A DNA stretch of 7,864 nucleotides, taken from an uncultured Streptococcus sp. (GTDB lineage Bacteria; Bacillota; Bacilli; Lactobacillales; Streptococcaceae). Below are positions 5,294 through 7,864 of the stretch, piece by piece. Positions within the stretch are counted from its first letter, which is position 1. Each line of letters opens with the position of its first letter. The stretch is taken from contig CAKPZX010000058.1 of assembly GCA_934215455.1 (NCBI GenBank), forward strand, positions 1-7,864. Reading direction: 5' to 3'. A program made the position numbers and the translations under genes. The notes beneath the pieces were generated by a model, which was not told the DNA's origin, ran no database searches, and worked only from the letters and a program-made list of their open reading frames with translations.

Positions 5294-7243
5294 TTAAAAA
5301 ATTGTATTCTCTTCTAAGGTAAACTTAACATTATCTTCAATCCATTGGCGACGTGGTGCAGCCTTATCCCCCATGAGGACTGAGACACGGCGTTCTGCAC
5401 GCGCCAAGTCATCAATCGTGACACGGATTAAGGTGCGTGTTTCTGGGTTCATGGTGGTTTCCCAAAGCTGATCCGCATTCATTTCCCCCAACCCTTTGTA
5501 ACGTTGGAGGGTTGCTCCACGGCCAAAGGTCCGACGCAACTCTTCTAATTCGCTATCTGTCCAAGCATAGGCTACTTCTTCTTTCTTGCCTTTGCCTTTC
5601 GACATCTTATAAAGAGGAGGAAGTGCAATGTAGACATGCCCTGCTTCTACCAAAGGTCGCATATAGCGATAGAAAAAAGTTAGGAGCAAGGTTTGAATGT
5701 GAGCACCATCCGTATCCGCATCGGTCATGATAATGATCTTATCGTAGTTGGCGTCTTCCACAGAGAAATCTGCCCCAACTCCAGCACCGATGGTGTAGAT
5801 CATGGTGTTGATTTCCTCATTCTTGAGGATATCACTCATATTGGCCTTCTCAGTATTAAGAACCTTCCCACGAAGTGGAAGAATCGCTTGGAACTTCCGG
5901 TCCCGTCCTTGTTTGGCAGAACCGCCGGCTGAGTCTCCTTCGACCAGATAGAGTTCGTTTTTCTTAGGATTTTTAGACTGGGCTGGTGTCAATTTACCAG
6001 ACAAAAGTCCCTTGTCCTTTTTGCTCTTCTTGCCATTTCGACTCTCATCCCGCGCTTTTCGAGCGGCTTCACGCGCATCCCGGGCTTTAATAGCCTTACG
6101 AATAAGATTAGAAGCCAACTCCCCATTTTCCATGAGGAAGAAGGTCAATTTATCAGAAACAATGCTATCTACTACTGGACGAGCCAAGGGACTTCCTAAT
6201 TTGTCTTTGGTTTGCCCTTCAAACTGCAAATGAGCTTCAGGAACCAGGATAGAGAGAACAGCAGACAAACCTTCACGGTAGTCGGATCCTTCCAGATTCT
6301 TGTCCTTTTCTTTGAGGAGACCTGTCTTTCTTGCATAGTCGTTCATAGCCTTGGTAATGGCTGTCTTCAGACCCGTCTCGTGGGTTCCCCCATCTTTGGT
6401 ACGGACATTATTAACGAAGGACAAGATATTATCTGAGTAACCATCATTGTATTGCATGGCCACTTCTACCTGAAAACCATCTGATTCGCCACTAAAGTAG
6501 AGAACAGGTGTCAAAGTTTCCTTGTCTTCGTTCAAGTACTCTACGAAATCTTGGACACCATTTTCATAATGAAAGGCCACATGGTTGTCTTCTTCCTTAC
6601 GGAGATCGGTCAGCGTCAGCGTCACGTCCTTCAGCAAGAAGGCTGATTCTTTGATTCGCTCAGCAATGGTATTGAATTTGAAATCTGTCGTTGAAAAGAT
6701 GGTTGGATCCGGCATAAAAGTGACCTTGGTCCCTGTCTTTGACTTGGGAGCGGAGCCGATCTTTTCAAGGGTCGTAACTGGTTTTCCCCCATCTTCAAAA
6801 CGTTGCTTATAGACAGCTCCATCACGAGTAATTTCTACCTCTAGCCAGCTAGAAAGGGCATTGACGACAGAAGATCCCACTCCGTGAAGACCTCCAGATG
6901 TCTTATAGCCTCCTTGACCAAACTTCCCTCCGGCGTGGAGGACCGTAAAGATCACCTCAACGGTTGGTTTACCCATTGCATGCATCCCGGTCGGCATTCC
7001 ACGTCCCTGGTCTTCTACCGATAGAGAACCATCTTTATTAATCGTGACATCGATTTGTGATCCAAAGCCAGACAAGGCTTCATCGACCGCATTGTCCACG
7101 ATCTCCCAAACCATGTGATGCAAGCCATTTCCGTCGGTCGATCCGATATACATCCCTGGACGTTTACGGACCGCATCCAACCCTTCTAGTACCTGAATGG
7201 CATCGTCATTATAATTATTAATATTAATTTCCTTTTTTGCCAC
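5294..7243 (-). CDS. parE: DNA topoisomerase IV subunit B
   Basis: ParE is the ATPase subunit of topoisomerase IV. It has 649 residues against about 647 in pneumococcus. The GHKL ATP site shows E47 and N51 (VWEIVDNAVDEA), D78 with GRGMP (80-84), and the glycine-rich lid GGLHGVGSS (117-125). K346 of the QTK loop contacts ATP. The Toprim part has E435-G-D437-SAGGSAKQ and D508-A-D510-T-D512-G, the metal ligands. D437 corresponds to pneumococcal D435 and is wild type, while L462 stands where pneumococcus has I460. The start is GTG at 7243, with a full AGGAGG at 7250-7255 six bases upstream; this strong site and the family N-terminus (KKEININNYNDDAIQVLEGL) decide it. It is the first gene of the minus-strand cluster parE, ANT(6)-like, parC, and is divergent from plsY. 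Confidence 0.98.
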   Translation of the reverse strand: MAKKEININNYNDDAIQVLEGLDAVRKRPGMYIGSTDGNGLHHMVWEIVDNAVDEALSGFGSQIDVTINKDGSLSVEDQGRGMPTGMHAMGKPTVEVIFTVLHAGGKFGQGGYKTSGGLHGVGSSVVNALSSWLEVEITRDGAVYKQRFEDGGKPVTTLEKIGSAPKSKTGTKVTFMPDPTIFSTTDFKFNTIAERIKESAFLLKDVTLTLTDLRKEEDNHVAFHYENGVQDFVEYLNEDKETLTPVLYFSGESDGFQVEVAMQYNDGYSDNILSFVNNVRTKDGGTHETGLKTAITKAMNDYARKTGLLKEKDKNLEGSDYREGLSAVLSILVPEAHLQFEGQTKDKLGSPLARPVVDSIVSDKLTFFLMENGELASNLIRKAIKARDAREAARKARDESRNGKKSKKDKGLLSGKLTPAQSKNPKKNELYLVEGDSAGGSAKQGRDRKFQAILPLRGKVLNTEKANMSDILKNEEINTMIYTIGAGVGADFSVEDANYDKIIIMTDADTDGAHIQTLLLTFFYRYMRPLVEAGHVYIALPPLYKMSKGKGKKEEVAYAWTDSELEELRRTFGRGATLQRYKGLGEMNADQLWETTMNPETRTLIRVTIDDLARAERRVSVLMGDKAAPRRQWIEDNVKFTLEENTIF

Positions 7244-7249
7244 AAGGAA

Positions 7250-7255
7250 CCTCCT
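7250..7255 (-). promoter_or_regulatory. Ribosome binding site fixing the GTG start of parE
   Basis: Minus-strand AGGAGG lies six bases before GTG at 7241-7243. It is the strongest Shine-Dalgarno sequence in the window and confirms the non-ATG start. Confidence 0.9.
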
Positions 7256-7272
7256 GTTTGTTCATCTTTTCT

Positions 7273-7301
7273 ATATTACAGTTTTTTAGGAAATTTTGCA
7301 A
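7273..7301 (-). promoter_or_regulatory. Candidate promoter of parE
   Basis: On the minus strand TTGCAA (7296-7301), a 17-nt spacer and TAATAT (7273-7278) form a moderate sigma-A-like promoter, 4 of 6 in each box, with the predicted start near 7266 and a short leader before AGGAGG. The -35 is embedded in a 16-bp palindrome. Confidence 0.45.
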
Positions 7302-7306
7302 AATTT
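7291..7306. repeat. 16-bp perfect palindrome over the parE -35
   Basis: AAATTTTGCAAAATTT is fully self-complementary. It covers the candidate parE -35 box. It resembles a CodY box but the half-sites end in G/C at even spacing, not the CodY form. It may be an operator or a chance AT-rich palindrome. Confidence 0.45.
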
Positions 7307-7349
7307 TTTCTCTCTATATGGAGATTTCTACATTCCAGTACAAAATGTT

Positions 7350-7372
7350 GGCTGGACACTTTCTTCAGATGT
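7350..7372 (+). repeat. Copy 2 of a short intergenic repeat (partner at 564-588)
   Basis: CTGGACACTTT, then CT, then TCAGATGT, in the gap between parE and plsY. It shares 11- and 8-base identical blocks with 564-588 in the same strand and order, with a 2-base length difference between the blocks. Confidence 0.45.
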
Positions 7373-7415
7373 CACACTTGAACTCCAAAAATTGCTTTTT
7401 CTATTGATGCCTTTT

Positions 7416-7424
7416 TGATATAAT
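7416..7424 (+). promoter_or_regulatory. Extended -10 promoter of plsY
   Basis: TGATATAAT contains a perfect TATAAT (7419-7424) with the TGN extension. No good -35 stands at 16-18 nt, which extended -10 promoters can tolerate. The expected start is about 7 nt downstream, that is at or next to the plsY ATG at 7431. Confidence 0.7.
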
Positions 7425-7430
7425 GAAAGT

Positions 7431-7864
7431 ATGATAAAAGAAATAAGTGTTTTAATTTTAGCCTATCTGTTAGGCTCCATTCCTTCGGGATTATGGATTG
7501 GGAAAATCTTTTTCCATATTAATTTACGGGAACATGGCTCGGGCAATACAGGAACGACCAATACCTTTCGGATTTTAGGGAAGAAAGCTGGAATCATTGT
7601 CTTTGCGATTGATTTCTTGAAAGGAACTTTGGCCGTTCTCCTTCCGACTTTCTTTGGAATTCAGGGGATCTCGCCGATGGTCTTTGGTCTCTTAGCCGTT
7701 TTGGGACACACTTTCCCAATTTTTGCTGGATTCAAGGGTGGAAAAGCAGTGGCGACGAGTGCTGGTGTCTTACTTGGTTTCTCGCCTATCTTGCTACTCA
7801 TTTTAGCTGTTTATTTTGTAGCTAGCCTGTATTTAACCAGTATGATTTCGTTTTCGAGTGTTAC
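7431..7864 (+). CDS. plsY: Glycerol-3-phosphate acyltransferase PlsY (3' end outside window)
   Basis: PlsY is an integral membrane enzyme that transfers the acyl group from acyl-phosphate to glycerol-3-phosphate, making lysophosphatidic acid, the first step of phospholipid synthesis in most Gram-positive bacteria. The 144 codons present run [20 protein letters not shown] onward. The three conserved motifs are GSIPSG (15-20), GSGNTGTTN (36-44) and GHTFPIF with [11 protein letters not shown] (92-110). Hydrophobic spans lie near 5-27, 54-77, 82-92 and 111-137. Streptococcal PlsY is about 213 residues, so roughly 70 are missing beyond the window edge. The ATG at 7431 is the only fitting start; there is no Shine-Dalgarno sequence and the TATAAT box ends six bases before it, so the message may be leaderless. 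It is divergent from parE, as in pneumococcus. Confidence 0.96.
   Translation, partial: MIKEISVLILAYLLGSIPSGLWIGKIFFHINLREHGSGNTGTTNTFRILGKKAGIIVFAIDFLKGTLAVLLPTFFGIQGISPMVFGLLAVLGHTFPIFAGFKGGKAVATSAGVLLGFSPILLLILAVYFVASLYLTSMISFSSV

Noticed and set aside
1..7864. Mobile element, CRISPR array, phage genes or toxin-antitoxin pair
   Set aside because: I found no transposase, regular spaced repeats, integrase or paired small genes. All long minus-strand frames and the plsY frame belong to known chromosomal families.

Overview
The window is ordinary core chromosome of a Streptococcus, most likely a viridans species of the mitis/sanguinis group. The reasons are the close match of ParE, ParC, IlvE and PlsY to the pneumococcal proteins as I remember them, the gene order plsY / parE-parC-ilvE (also the pneumococcal order), a DUF2969 gene, and an ANT(6)-like gene between parE and parC. 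I cannot fix the species by eye.

Layout, left to right. Positions 1-77 hold tRNA-Tyr (minus strand, 3' end cut by the window edge), with a near-consensus promoter at 97-125. A DUF2969 protein (130-360, minus) follows, with its own promoter. Positions 397-471 hold two hairpins, the larger a good terminator for ilvE. ilvE (596-1618, minus) has a leader of about 70 nt, a promoter and a perfect CodY box. A terminator overlaps the end of parC (1794-4247, minus). A 172-nt gap with a large hairpin separates parC from the ANT(6)-family nucleotidyltransferase gene (4420-5238, minus). parE (5294-7243, minus) lies 55 nt upstream of it. A divergent promoter region (7244-7430) leads to plsY (7431 to window end, plus), which is cut off at codon 144.

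Functionally, parE and parC make the two subunits of topoisomerase IV and are read in one direction with the nucleotidyltransferase gene between them, probably as one operon. ilvE makes the branched-chain aminotransferase and appears to respond to branched-chain amino acids through CodY. plsY starts membrane phospholipid synthesis. Quinolone-target residues in ParC and ParE look wild type.

I find no mobile element, CRISPR array, prophage or clearly new system. What is worth a second look is regulatory: an apparently leaderless plsY, a parC start without a Shine-Dalgarno sequence behind an odd leader, the inserted ANT(6)-like gene, a short repeat shared by two distant intergenic regions, and several palindromes on promoters.
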